A stretch of 14,197 nucleotides of DNA, from contig JAAYPU010000140.1 of NCBI GenBank assembly GCA_012519645.1, forward strand, positions 1 to 14,197, written 5' to 3'. The notes under the pieces are model-generated. The model ran no database searches. It was not told the origin of the DNA and saw only the letters and a program-made list of their open reading frames with translations. This DNA is from Clostridiales bacterium. GTDB lineage: Bacteria > Bacillota > Clostridia > Peptostreptococcales > JAAYPU01. A program made the translations under genes and the position numbers. This document shows, in pieces, positions 1 through 6,031 of the stretch. The stretch's first letter is position 1, and the number at the start of each line of letters is the position of its first letter.

Positions 1-1
1 A

Positions 2-211
2 TTTAAAAAAATAATTCCTGATGAACGATTCGAGCAAAATATTAATAGAGCTGCAAAAAACGCTTTTATAAGTTCGTTGATCATATTTCCAATAGTGACT
101 GTTTCTTCTGCCTTTGTGAAAAATCCTCTCATATATGCTTTTGGCTATAGTATAAATTTTGCAGTACTCGTTTTTGTTTTTGCAATATCACTGTCATTAT
201 ACGATAATTAG
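2..211 (+). CDS. C-terminal part of a small membrane protein (partial, 5' end outside window)
   Basis: An open frame runs from the left edge to TAG at 209-211 and gives 69 residues. It starts with a charged stretch (KKIIPDERFEQNINRAAKN) followed by two hydrophobic segments at about residues 21-39 and 43-66, so it is the C-terminal half of a multi-pass membrane protein. The next gene, an XRE-type regulator, begins within a few bases of this stop and its ribosome binding site overlaps the stop codon, which indicates one transcript. Small membrane proteins paired with a short XRE regulator are common in Firmicutes; the family of this one cannot be named from the tail alone. The frame is convincing because it stays open to the edge, is strongly hydrophobic and is tightly coupled to the next gene. 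Confidence 0.7.
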   Translation, partial: FKKIIPDERFEQNINRAAKNAFISSLIIFPIVTVSSAFVKNPLIYAFGYSINFAVLVFVFAISLSLYDN

Positions 212-225
212 AGGATGTGATAAGA

Positions 226-426
226 ATGACGCTTGTAACAAAAATAAAAGAATATAGAGTTAAAAAAGACATAACTCAAGGCGAGCTGGCAGAAGCGGTT
301 GGGGTAAGAAGGGAAACAATAACGCATCTTGAGAATGGCAAGTATAATCCGTCCTTAAAACTGGCTTTTGATATAGCAAAAGTACTTGATGCTTCTGTGG
401 AAGAGCTGTTTAAGTATGAAGATTGA
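226..426 (+). CDS. Short XRE/Cro-type helix-turn-helix transcriptional regulator
   Basis: The 66-residue product is essentially one helix-turn-helix domain: helix 2 and the turn at about residues 17-28 (TQGELAEAVGVRR), the recognition helix at about 29-36 (ETITHLEN), then GKYNPSLKLAFDIAKVL, which is the classic XRE ending. There is no ligand-binding or oligomerisation domain. I chose ATG 226 over GTG 217 because the GAGG at 211-214 lies too close to 217 and about 11 bases from 226, and because family members usually start just before the I-K-E-x-R segment. It follows the membrane protein immediately and is probably co-transcribed; such regulators often repress their own operon and respond through the membrane partner, but that is inference. 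No terminator hairpin is seen in the 178 bases after it. Confidence 0.9.
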   Translation: MTLVTKIKEYRVKKDITQGELAEAVGVRRETITHLENGKYNPSLKLAFDIAKVLDASVEELFKYED

Positions 427-604
427 CAGCAGTGATCTACAGCATCATATACCCCCTAAAGCATAAGGTTAAGTAGTTTCCTAATAAATATTATAAATAT
501 GCTTTGATTATTGATAATACACATTAAATAGAGGGTATATAGAATATATAATCGAAAATATAGGAAGACTATCTAATAAAAAGGCAAGCATAGGAGGTAT
601 TTAT

Positions 605-1237
605 TTGAAGCGTTTTATATCATTATTTATGATAATGTTTATTATTTTTGGAATGTTATTAACAGGCTGTGCCGGTACAAAAAGTCCGGATTCGGAACAA
701 AAACCGCCGCAGGAAAATCCGGCTGATCAAAGCATTTCGGAGTATTTTCCTCATACGGTGGGAAGCACTTGGAAATACAAAGGGGAAGGAAATGAATATG
801 CAGCATTTATTCGAGAGGTTCTTTATGCTGATGGGGATAAAGCTCAGATGCAGGATAACAACGGAGGAACTATCAGCCAATCCGTGTACAGAATAACAGA
901 TAATGAAATAATTCGAACATTTTTTCAAGGTGAAGAATATGAAGAGAAAAATTTTATTGATGAAGAACCCAATGACAACACAGTGATTTTAAAGAAGCCT
1001 TTAAAAACGGGTGAAGAATGGCAGGAGCCAAACGGAATAAGAGAGATCATAGATACTAATTCCACAGTTGAAACCCCTGCAGGTAAATTTGAAGGCTGTA
1101 TAAAAATTGAAATAGATACACAAGGATCTGTGATGTTTGAATACTATAAGGCGGGGGTAGGCTTAGTAAAGAGAGAATTTATATTCGGGGATACAAAAAT
1201 TACTTCTTCTTTGGAGGAGTTTACTATAAAAAAATGA
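605..1237 (+). CDS. Predicted lipoprotein of unknown function
   Basis: A 210-residue secreted lipoprotein. Residues 1-21 are a lipoprotein signal peptide (MKR, hydrophobic core, lipobox LLTGC) with Cys22 as the predicted lipidated residue, followed by a polar linker rich in Ser, Pro, Gln and Glu to about residue 45. The mature domain has an N-terminal YFPHTVGSTWKYKGEG segment and a C-terminal TPAGKFEGC...YYKAGVGLVKREF segment; this layout recurs in uncharacterised clostridial lipoproteins, and I know no assigned function. The start is TTG at 605: a strong GGAGG at 593-597 sits 7 bases upstream and the signal peptide begins exactly there. The gene stands alone. Its TGA stop forms the first bases of the terminator stem that follows. 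Confidence 0.88.
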   Translation: MKRFISLFMIMFIIFGMLLTGCAGTKSPDSEQKPPQENPADQSISEYFPHTVGSTWKYKGEGNEYAAFIREVLYADGDKAQMQDNNGGTISQSVYRITDNEIIRTFFQGEEYEEKNFIDEEPNDNTVILKKPLKTGEEWQEPNGIREIIDTNSTVETPAGKFEGCIKIEIDTQGSVMFEYYKAGVGLVKREFIFGDTKITSSLEEFTIKK

Positions 1238-1269
1238 GGAAATTTCATAACTGAAATTTCCTCATTTTT
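1228..1269 (+). terminator. Rho-independent terminator of the lipoprotein gene
   Basis: A perfect 13-bp stem (TGAGGAAATTTCA at 1235-1247 against 1252-1264) encloses the 4-base loop TAAC and is followed by TTTT at 1265-1268. The A-run before it (1228-1234) can pair with the T-run. The stop codon TGA (1235-1237) is the foot of the stem. Confidence 0.9.
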
Positions 1270-1402
1270 ACTTTGATGAGATTTCTTATAGGGTGCGTGT
1301 TTTCGGAGCAATAATAAATTCCTTAATATTGATACTTTGATATAAAAGATGATAAAATTAATATGAGCTTATATTAAAAATTTATAATAAGCGGAGGGGT
1401 TT

Positions 1403-1810
1403 ATGAAAAATTTATTGTTTCAATATTCAATACCCACAAAAAGTAAACAAGAGTTTATTGACATTACGGAGTTTATTTCACAGTCAATCAATGAATCAGG
1501 TGTAAAAAATGGTCACGTCCTTATCTATTGCCCCCATACGACAGCGGGGATCACTATCAATGAAAACGCAGACCCTAATGTTATTGAAGACATGATTAAT
1601 GCCCTGGATAATGTTTTTCCTATCGATGGGAATTACAAGCATATTGAAGGAAACGCGCACGCTCATCTCAAATCTTCTTTTATTGGCTCAGAGAAATCGA
1701 TTATCATTTTAGAGGGAGAACCTTTATTAGGAACATGGCAAAGTGTATATTTCTGTGAATTTGATGGTCCCAGAAGCAGAAAGCTGTTTATAAAAATTAT
1801 GAAGGATTGA
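1403..1810 (+). CDS. YjbQ/UPF0047 family protein (secondary thiamine-phosphate synthase-type enzyme)
   Basis: The 135-residue product matches the YjbQ (UPF0047) family along its full usual length. Hallmarks are HTTAGITINENADPNV beginning at His45, the GNAHAHLKSS segment with its conserved histidines, and the C-terminal LGTWQSVYFCEFDGPRSR motif. E. coli YjbQ has weak thiamine-phosphate synthase activity, which is the source of the common annotation; the physiological role of the family is not settled. GGAGGGG at 1393-1399 precedes ATG 1403. The gene is monocistronic in this window and no thiamine genes are nearby, so context does not support a thiamine role. A weak TTGATA (1329-1334) followed by an AT-rich segment around 1351 could be its promoter. 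Confidence 0.93.
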   Translation: MKNLLFQYSIPTKSKQEFIDITEFISQSINESGVKNGHVLIYCPHTTAGITINENADPNVIEDMINALDNVFPIDGNYKHIEGNAHAHLKSSFIGSEKSIIILEGEPLLGTWQSVYFCEFDGPRSRKLFIKIMKD

Positions 1811-1911
1811 TTATCATTATCTCGGAGTCTATTTTTCATTCTTGCATATTTTCATAATTGATATTTTTCAAAGATTATAAAAAAGTAAAAAATATCTAAT
1901 AAAAAACGACC

Positions 1912-1933
1912 CTTTATTTTGCCCAAAATAAAG
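1912..1933. other. Perfect hairpin in the spacer upstream of cheC
   Basis: CTTTATTTTG (1912-1921) and CAAAATAAAG (1924-1933) form a 10-bp perfect inverted repeat with only two bases between them. On the plus strand it is followed by A-rich sequence; on the minus strand it is followed after five bases by a run of T. No minus-strand gene precedes it, so its role is unclear. The rest of 1811-2032 is AT-rich with no other clear feature. Confidence 0.5.
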
Positions 1934-2032
1934 AAAAAAACATTAAGGTAATATCTTATGTAGGACAAAAACTATTTTGGCGATATAAGTAAAAATATTC
2001 GGTAATATTTTGAGCCGGAAAATTTTATTTAT

Positions 2033-2061
2033 TTGAAAAGCGTCGAAACAAGTGATAGAAT
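2033..2061 (+). promoter_or_regulatory. Sigma-A promoter for cheC-cheD
   Basis: TTGAAA (2033-2038), a 17-base spacer and TAGAAT (2056-2061), with a TG dinucleotide at 2053-2054 giving an extended -10. Transcription would start near 2068. No sigma-D (flagellar) type element was found here, so the pair may be read by the housekeeping sigma factor. Confidence 0.7.
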
Positions 2062-2092
2062 GTTTTTACAATAATTTGAATGAGGTGGGTGC

Positions 2093-2713
2093 ATGCGTAA
2101 TAATTTTGAGAGTTTAAGTGAGCTGCAGATCGATGTTTTGCGTGAGATTGGTAATATAGGTGCCGGAAATGCCGCAACGACACTTTCTACGATGTTAGCA
2201 AAAAAAGTAGATATGACGGTTCCTCATGTAAGAATAGTAGATATACAAGAGATCGCGAATATATTAGGCGGGCCGGAGAATCAAGTTGTCGGTATTCTTT
2301 TTATGCTTTCTGAAGATATTGACGGAATGATGATGTTTATATTAGAACAAAAATTTGCGCATCTGATAATTAATAACCTTATGGGCAGAAATCTTGAAAG
2401 CTTTTTGCAATTTGAAGAAATAGACCTTTCGGCTTTAAAAGAGATAGGCAATATTATGGCAGGGGCCTATGTAAATGCCATATCAGGTTTAACGAATCTT
2501 TCTATTTATTTGTCTGTTCCAAGCATTGCAATCGATATGGCAGGTGCAATTTTAAGTGTTCCGGCTATAGAATTCGGCAAGGTCGGAGATAAGGTCTTAT
2601 TTATCGAAGAAGAGTTTATAGGTGACGACGAAAATGTCAGCAGTTATTTGATTTTAATTCCTGAAATGAATTCATTGCACAAAATATTAAAAATACTAGG
2701 AGTAGAAATATGA
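2093..2713 (+). CDS. cheC: CheC, CheY-P phosphatase of the chemotaxis adaptation system
   Basis: The 206-residue protein has both pseudo-repeat active sites typical of CheC: DVLREIGNIGAGNA around Glu18/Asn21, and LSALKEIGNIMAGAYVN around Glu117/Asn120. In characterised CheC proteins these Glu/Asn pairs dephosphorylate CheY-P, and CheD binding stimulates the activity. Length is normal for the family. The C-terminal half has the expected alternating beta structure and no extra domain, which separates it from FliY (no C-terminal SpoA/FliN domain). GAGGTGG at 2082-2088 precedes ATG 2093. It overlaps cheD by four bases (ATGA), so the two are translationally coupled and probably made in similar amounts. 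No receptor, CheA or flagellar gene is in the window. Confidence 0.96.
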   Translation: MRNNFESLSELQIDVLREIGNIGAGNAATTLSTMLAKKVDMTVPHVRIVDIQEIANILGGPENQVVGILFMLSEDIDGMMMFILEQKFAHLIINNLMGRNLESFLQFEEIDLSALKEIGNIMAGAYVNAISGLTNLSIYLSVPSIAIDMAGAILSVPAIEFGKVGDKVLFIEEEFIGDDENVSSYLILIPEMNSLHKILKILGVEI

Positions 2714-3195
2714 GCAAATCCATCATCATAGGGATATCAGATTTAAACATAGCATTATCTCCAGATGTGCTTATTACATATGCTTTGGGGTCATGTGTCG
2801 GAATTGCCTTATACGATCAAGCTGTAAAAGTAGCGGGACTTGCACATATTATGTTACCCCTGAGTTCAGAGGCTCGCGATAAGAGCAATATAATGAAATT
2901 TGCAGATACCGCGACATTAGAGCTGATCAATCAAATGGAAAAGATGGGTGCAAGCCGTCGAAGAATAACAGCAAAGATTGCCGGTGGTGCTCAAATGTTT
3001 GCTTTACAGCCAGGTAATGAGGCTTTTAATATAGGAAAGCGGAATGTTATTGCAACCAAGCAGATATTAAATGATTTGAATATCAGAATCATAGCAGAGG
3101 ATACCGGAATGAATTATGGCAGAACCGTAGAATTTTCAGCAGATACGGGGATGCTTAAAGTAAAAAGTATTGCACATGGTATAAAGGAAATATAA
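2710..3195 (+). CDS. cheD: CheD, chemoreceptor glutamine deamidase
   Basis: A 161-residue CheD of standard length. The catalytic set of the family is present: Thr23, Cys29 in YALGSCVGIALYD, and His46 in GLAHIMLP; these match Thr21/Cys27/His44 of Thermotoga CheD with an offset of two. The RKNVIATKQIL-like and GMNYGRTVEFSADTG segments toward the C terminus are also family features. CheD deamidates glutamines on receptors and binds CheC, linking receptor modification to CheY-P level. Its ATG overlaps the cheC stop (ATGA at 2710-2713), and a terminator follows directly, so cheC-cheD is a complete two-gene unit. Confidence 0.96.
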   Translation: MSKSIIIGISDLNIALSPDVLITYALGSCVGIALYDQAVKVAGLAHIMLPLSSEARDKSNIMKFADTATLELINQMEKMGASRRRITAKIAGGAQMFALQPGNEAFNIGKRNVIATKQILNDLNIRIIAEDTGMNYGRTVEFSADTGMLKVKSIAHGIKEI

Positions 3196-3198
3196 AGA

Positions 3199-3231
3199 AT
3201 GGAGTAATTATGAAAATAATGCTCCATTTTC
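3199..3231 (+). terminator. Terminator after cheD
   Basis: ATGGAG (3199-3204) pairs with CTCCAT (3222-3227), continued across a small bulge by ATTAT/ATAAT around a GAAA tetraloop, followed by a short T-rich tail. It lies 4 bases after the cheD stop. Confidence 0.75.
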
Positions 3232-3375
3232 TATAATGATAGCGTTAAATAGAATATTAAATGTATTGATAAGTAGAAATTTAAATAATTATGTAAAAAA
3301 ATGCGAATAAACAGATAATCAAATAAGAAAGCATCAAAATTTGTAAAATAGTTTTTTTGTTTGACAACTATATAT

Positions 3376-3411
3376 TACAAATTTTTTTATTGCAAAAATA
3401 TAATATAGAAT
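3376..3411 (+). promoter_or_regulatory. Possible promoter of the CpaE-like ATPase gene
   Basis: A perfect TATAAT at 3399-3404, with TACAAA at 3376-3381 as a poor -35 at 17 bases; a second hexamer TAGAAT lies at 3406-3411. A perfect TTGACA at 3361-3366 is too far upstream to pair with TATAAT. The rest of 3232-3457 is very AT-rich and holds nothing else I can recognise. Confidence 0.4.
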
Positions 3412-3457
3412 GAGGAAATTTTTTCGAGTTATATTTTAAAAAAAGGAATAAAAAGTT

Positions 3458-4375
3458 ATGTCGGATATTATCCAATTTATTATTTCCGAAAGTAATTCTG
3501 AGAGTATTGAAGATATTAAAAGCATACTTTCTAAAAATATAGATATTAAAATTTTAGATGCTTTTTATAAAACATATTTTAATAAAAACAAAATAATCAG
3601 CATTTTCAGCCCAAAAGGCGGCGTCGGCAAGAGCATGCTTGCTGCCAACCTGGCTATTGCAATAAAAAAGATCACAAAGGAAAAAGTGGCCTTATTAGAT
3701 TTGGACATGCAGTTTGGAGATATTTCATTATTTATGAATAGTTATTCTGAAAGAACATTGCATGATTTGATTTATAACATTGATTATGTGGACAGCCAAC
3801 AGCTGGAGGAGTATTTAACAGAGCATGAATCAGGAGTCAAAATGTTAGCTGCGCCCCATGAATATCAATACGAAAAAAAAGTTACAAAGGATATAATAGA
3901 AAAAGTATTGTGTTTATTTGAAAGCTACAATTTTGTTCTGATAGATACGTCATCAGTTTTAAATGAAATGAATTTATCCGTACTTGAAAACAGTAATCAT
4001 ATATTGTTAATTACAACCTTAGAGCTTACATCCATCAAGAACACAATGACAATGCTAAACATAATGAATAAAAATGATTTTCTTAAAAATAAAATAGATT
4101 TTATTCTGAATCGTTATGAAAAATCTTCAGGTATAACCATCGATGATTTAAAAAATATTATAGGAGACAGAAAACTGCATATTATTCCTGAAGATAAAAA
4201 TTGTGTTATTCACTCCATAAATTCAGGCAAGCCTATTACTATGGATATAAAAAAGGCCGATATATATAAAAGCATAATGAAGATAGGAGAATCCATAGTG
4301 AAATCAGATATCAGGGGGATATTGGAAAGGTGGAAGGAGTTCGATGAGAGAGATAAAAAGGCAGCAATGTTTTGA
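3458..4375 (+). CDS. CpaE/MinD-like P-loop ATPase without a receiver domain
   Basis: A 305-residue ParA/MinD-superfamily ATPase. The deviant Walker A is KGGVGKS at 53-59, the Walker A' region is LLDLDMQFGDISLFM at 79-93, and the Walker B-like strand is FVLIDT at 159-164. The DLDMQFGD wording and the later FILNRY segment resemble CpaE, the ATPase that positions Tad-type pilus assembly, rather than chromosome ParA. Many CpaE proteins carry an N-terminal receiver-like domain; here only about 45 residues precede the ATPase core. It starts at ATG 3458 behind a poor AAAAAAGGA-type ribosome site. It overlaps the next gene by 32 bases. No CpaF, secretin or pilin gene is in the window, so a pilus role is inference; polar placement of chemotaxis or flagellar parts is an alternative. 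Confidence 0.85.
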   Translation: MSDIIQFIISESNSESIEDIKSILSKNIDIKILDAFYKTYFNKNKIISIFSPKGGVGKSMLAANLAIAIKKITKEKVALLDLDMQFGDISLFMNSYSERTLHDLIYNIDYVDSQQLEEYLTEHESGVKMLAAPHEYQYEKKVTKDIIEKVLCLFESYNFVLIDTSSVLNEMNLSVLENSNHILLITTLELTSIKNTMTMLNIMNKNDFLKNKIDFILNRYEKSSGITIDDLKNIIGDRKLHIIPEDKNCVIHSINSGKPITMDIKKADIYKSIMKIGESIVKSDIRGILERWKEFDERDKKAAMF

Positions 4376-4601
4376 CGCGGAATCAAAATCATATGGTTGT
4401 CAAACTCATCAAGAAGCTGTTTTGGGTTTGGGTCAGGATTCAAAGCATTCTGACAGTCAGACAATCGAGCAAAATGAAGCGGAAATAAATATAAAGGAAG
4501 CAGTGGAAGAAGTAATCGGAAAATGGAATTTAAAAATAACCAAAATGGAAAAGGATGAAATAATTTTACAGATCGCCGAAGAGATGGAAAAGTATAAGTG
4601 A
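4344..4601 (+). CDS. Hypothetical 85-residue protein overlapping the CpaE-like ATPase gene
   Basis: ATG 4344 lies inside the 3' end of the ATPase gene in another frame and has AAGGAG at 4334-4339, four bases upstream. The product is hydrophilic: a Gln/Ser-rich first half with two cysteines (Cys9 and Cys19), then an acidic-amphipathic C-terminal half (about residues 48-85) likely to form two helices. There is no signal peptide or membrane segment. I do not recognise the family. That it is real is supported by the ribosome site, by the frame continuing 226 bases past the ATPase stop, and by a hairpin beginning exactly at its TGA stop. As the second gene of the unit it is probably translationally coupled to the ATPase and may be its partner. 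Confidence 0.65.
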   Translation: MREIKRQQCFDAESKSYGCQTHQEAVLGLGQDSKHSDSQTIEQNEAEINIKEAVEEVIGKWNLKITKMEKDEIILQIAEEMEKYK

Positions 4602-4628
4602 AAAAATTTCACAATTGAAATTTTCTCA
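4599..4628 (+). terminator. Hairpin at the end of the ATPase unit, weak terminator
   Basis: TGAAAAAATTTCA (4599-4611) pairs with 4616-4628 with one mismatch around the loop CAAT. The T-tract after it is poor (gatatttac). The TGA stop is the foot of the stem, as in the terminator at 1235, and the arm sequences of the two are closely similar. Confidence 0.6.
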
Positions 4629-4715
4629 GATATTTACATAATTATGCAATATAAATTTATTCTTTGGAATTACCCTTTATGAATACAAAAGATAAGGAAA
4701 AAGAAAAACCACCAA

Positions 4716-4765
4716 AAAGCAGCTCATTTATCAAGAGAGTTAACTCTTAATAAATGGGCTGCTTT
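4716..4765 (-). terminator. Large hairpin, possible minus-strand terminator
   Basis: A 16-base arm at 4716-4731 pairs with 4750-4765 with one G-U pair, and inside it AAGAG/CTCTT (4733-4737, 4744-4748) extends the stem around a self-complementary centre. Read on the minus strand it is followed by TTTTT-GGTGG-TTTTT; on the plus strand no T-run follows. It lies beyond the stronger terminator at 4815-4852, so it could be a back-up. Confidence 0.45.
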
Positions 4766-4814
4766 GCATGATATTAGATGACATGGTGATATAGAAAATA
4801 TGTAGAAAAGTATC

Positions 4815-4852
4815 AAAAAAAGTTTAGGCTGAGTTGCTAAACCCAGCCTAAA
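4815..4852 (-). terminator. Terminator of the minus-strand repeat-protein gene
   Basis: TTTAGGCTGAGTT (4823-4835) pairs with AACCCAGCCTAAA (4840-4852), 13 bp with one wobble, loop of 4. On the minus strand the stem is followed by seven T (the A-run at 4815-4821). It starts 3 bases after the stop of the gene. Confidence 0.9.
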
Positions 4853-4854
4853 GA

Positions 4855-5214
4855 TTATTTCTTTTCGTAAGGATTTGAATAAATTGGTTCTTCTGAAATA
4901 GGTGAGACAACAGGCGGAACAGCAAATGAAGGCATTTGCATTGGTTGCATGCATTGTACGGGGAAACAGACCACAGGGATACAGCACATATGCTGCATCA
5001 TCGGACCTTGCTGCATTCCGCCATATGCGTATGGAAGATTTGCATCCTGCATACCACCAATACCATAAGGATTATTCATCATATCCTGCATACCGCCAAA
5101 ACCATAAGGATTATTCATATCTTGCATTCCTCCATAACCATAGGGGTTTTCCATGTAGGGCATACTTCCTATAGGTTGTGAACCTCCACAATTCTTAGGA
5201 TAAACCTTTTCCAT
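4855..5214 (-). CDS. Gly/Tyr/Met-rich repeat protein, possible spore coat protein
   Basis: A 119-residue protein of low complexity. Residues 23-69 hold four repeats of 12-13 residues with the pattern N-P-Y-G-x-G-G-M-Q-D-x-N; then comes a Met/Gln/Cys segment with Cys77, Cys78, Cys83 and Cys88 (Cys9 is the only other), a Pro/Val stretch, and the tail SNPYEKK. I chose ATG 5214 because GGAGGGT lies 6 bases upstream; a TTG 15 bases further up would place that ribosome site inside the gene. Cys-, Tyr- and Gly-rich repetitive proteins of this size are typical of clostridial and bacillar spore coats, and upstream is a sequence resembling a sigma-K promoter, but there is no match to a named coat family that I can assert. 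It follows the ArsR-like gene on the same strand with a 112-base gap. Confidence 0.75.
   Translation of the reverse strand: MEKVYPKNCGGSQPIGSMPYMENPYGYGGMQDMNNPYGFGGMQDMMNNPYGIGGMQDANLPYAYGGMQQGPMMQHMCCIPVVCFPVQCMQPMQMPSFAVPPVVSPISEEPIYSNPYEKK
5008..5148 (-). repeat. Coding tandem repeats, about 36-39 bp units, four copies
   Basis: DNA repeats encoding the N-P-Y-G-x-G-G-M-Q motif. Units start at residues 23, 35, 48 and 60, with spacings of 12, 13 and 12 codons. Copies are near-identical in the core and the last one is diverged (L-P-Y-A-Y). Copy number could vary by slippage or recombination. Confidence 0.85.
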
Positions 5215-5256
5215 AAAATGACCCTCCAAATATAGAAATACTTAATCTTTCACTAT

Positions 5257-5285
5257 TAATATACGCAGTATTTTTATGAGTGTGA
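5257..5285 (-). promoter_or_regulatory. Possible sigma-K/sigma-E type sporulation promoter
   Basis: On the minus strand, CGTATATTA (5265-5257) resembles the sigma-K -10 CATAnnnTA with one difference, and an AC pair (5283-5282) lies 16 bases upstream, as in sigma-K -35 elements. It sits about 45 bases before the repeat-protein start. The consensus is short, so a chance match is possible. Confidence 0.35.
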
Positions 5286-5326
5286 ACGAATCATTTTATA
5301 TTAAGGAAATTTGTAGAATACAAGCC

Positions 5327-5647
5327 TTACAACTCAAGCTTTTTCAGCATATCAATGTATTTTCCCATTATTCCAATGTTTACGTAGTACTCTGAAAAAT
5401 TATCTTTTCTTTTTACATGCAACACATCAGCATCGACCAGCTTTTTTACATGCTGTGAAATTGTTGACTGGGAATAGTCGAAAAACTCAACCAGATCTTT
5501 ATTATGTATGGGATTCCTTTGTGAATTATTAATAAGAATGTATTTAAGGATTTTTATTCTTACGGGATGGGCAAAAGCATCAGATATCTTTGCTGTTAAT
5601 AGTATTTCATTTTCTTCATTATCGAAAATATCTTTTCTTATTCTCAT
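5327..5647 (-). CDS. ArsR-like winged helix-turn-helix regulator
   Basis: A 106-residue protein with an ArsR/SmtB-type winged helix: AHPVRIKILKYIL at 26-38, the helix-turn-helix at about 47-70 (NPIHNKDLVEFFDYSQSTISQHVKKL), DADVLHVKRKDNFSEYYV as the wing at 72-89, and a final dimerisation helix. It contains no cysteine and lacks the ELCVCDL metal site, so it is unlikely to sense thiophilic metals. ATG 5647 has AGAGGT (5658-5653) upstream. A good promoter lies at 5737-5765. It may be co-transcribed with the repeat protein downstream, since no terminator separates them, or act on the divergent genes. The ligand cannot be read from sequence. Confidence 0.88.
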   Translation of the reverse strand: MRIRKDIFDNEENEILLTAKISDAFAHPVRIKILKYILINNSQRNPIHNKDLVEFFDYSQSTISQHVKKLVDADVLHVKRKDNFSEYYVNIGIMGKYIDMLKKLEL

Positions 5648-5736
5648 AGTTTACCTCTTATCTTATCGATTTCTTCTATAAACGGAAGAGCGCTTTAAGC
5701 TTTTCTGCTTAATATTGAAATGAATTCATAGATATA

Positions 5737-5765
5737 ACTATAAGACATTATTCAGATTAGGTCAA
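5737..5765 (-). promoter_or_regulatory. Sigma-A promoter of the ArsR-like gene with an overlapping near-palindrome
   Basis: Minus strand TTGACC (5765-5760), exactly 17 bases, TATAGT (5742-5737). A 14-base near-palindrome covers the -10 and start site (5729-5742; minus-strand ATAGTTATATCTAT, 12 of 14 positions symmetric), a suitable place for an autorepressor operator. Confidence 0.65.
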
Positions 5766-5788
5766 TAGAATAGGAAAGGAGAGATAAA

Positions 5789-5825
5789 GAGAAATAGCAT
5801 TTATCAACGCTATTTCTCATTTTTT
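5789..5825. terminator. Hairpin terminator between the ArsR-like gene and the 33-residue peptide gene
   Basis: GAGAAATAGC (5789-5798) and GCTATTTCTC (5809-5818) form a perfect 10-bp stem with a 10-base loop. On the plus strand it is followed by A and six T; on the minus strand by TTTATCTCTCC. The only gene that ends near it is the minus-strand peptide gene (stop at 5852), so it may serve that gene although the better T-run faces the other way. Confidence 0.65.
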
Positions 5826-5851
5826 AAAGTATTAGCTCAAGCAGTCTAGGA

Positions 5852-5953
5852 TTACCCATTCCGGCAACTCTCATTTTTGCGGTTTTCAGAATTGTTGTTT
5901 TTAGCGTCATTACAAACAGCATCCTGGACTCTGATAACTTTTTTACTTTTCAT
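5852..5953 (-). CDS. 33-residue basic peptide, hypothetical
   Basis: ATG at 5953-5951 to TAA at 5854-5852 encodes 33 residues. It has a near-ideal ribosome site, AAGGAGG, 9 bases before the ATG, an upstream extended -10 promoter (6032-6040) and a hairpin downstream. The peptide begins MKSKKVIRVQDAV, has cysteines at 14 and 30, is rich in Asn, Lys, Arg and Glu, ends in Arg-Asn-Gly and has no hydrophobic export segment. I do not recognise it. It does not have the cysteine density of SCIFF-type peptides, and no radical SAM or peptide-maturation gene is near. It could be a regulatory or signalling peptide, or the leader of a small RNA. Confidence 0.5.
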   Translation of the reverse strand: MKSKKVIRVQDAVCNDAKNNNSENRKNESCRNG

Positions 5954-6031
5954 CTATTTATCCCTCCTTGATAATTATTATTTGTCAATATCAGATATAT
6001 TATAAATATAATTTGAGGAAGTTTTCCTTGA

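Noticed and set aside
659..928. Frames of 75-89 residues overlapping the lipoprotein gene
   Set aside because: No ribosome sites and no plausible protein features; they lie wholly inside a well-supported gene.
1811..2092. Cyclic-di-GMP riboswitch or sigma-D promoter before cheC
   Set aside because: No conserved GEMM core and no TAAA-15-GCCGATAT arrangement; the nearest GCCGGAAA is at the wrong distance. A sigma-A promoter explains the gene.
4344..4601. The 85-residue frame as a truncated CpaF N terminus
   Set aside because: The C-terminal helix is only vaguely similar and none of the CpaF ATPase motifs follows; a hairpin begins at its stop.
4902..5181. Plus-strand open frames of 81-90 residues opposite the repeat-protein gene
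   Set aside because: They are mirror frames of the minus-strand repeats, lack ribosome sites and have His/Tyr-rich nonsense composition; the minus gene has start, ribosome site and terminator.
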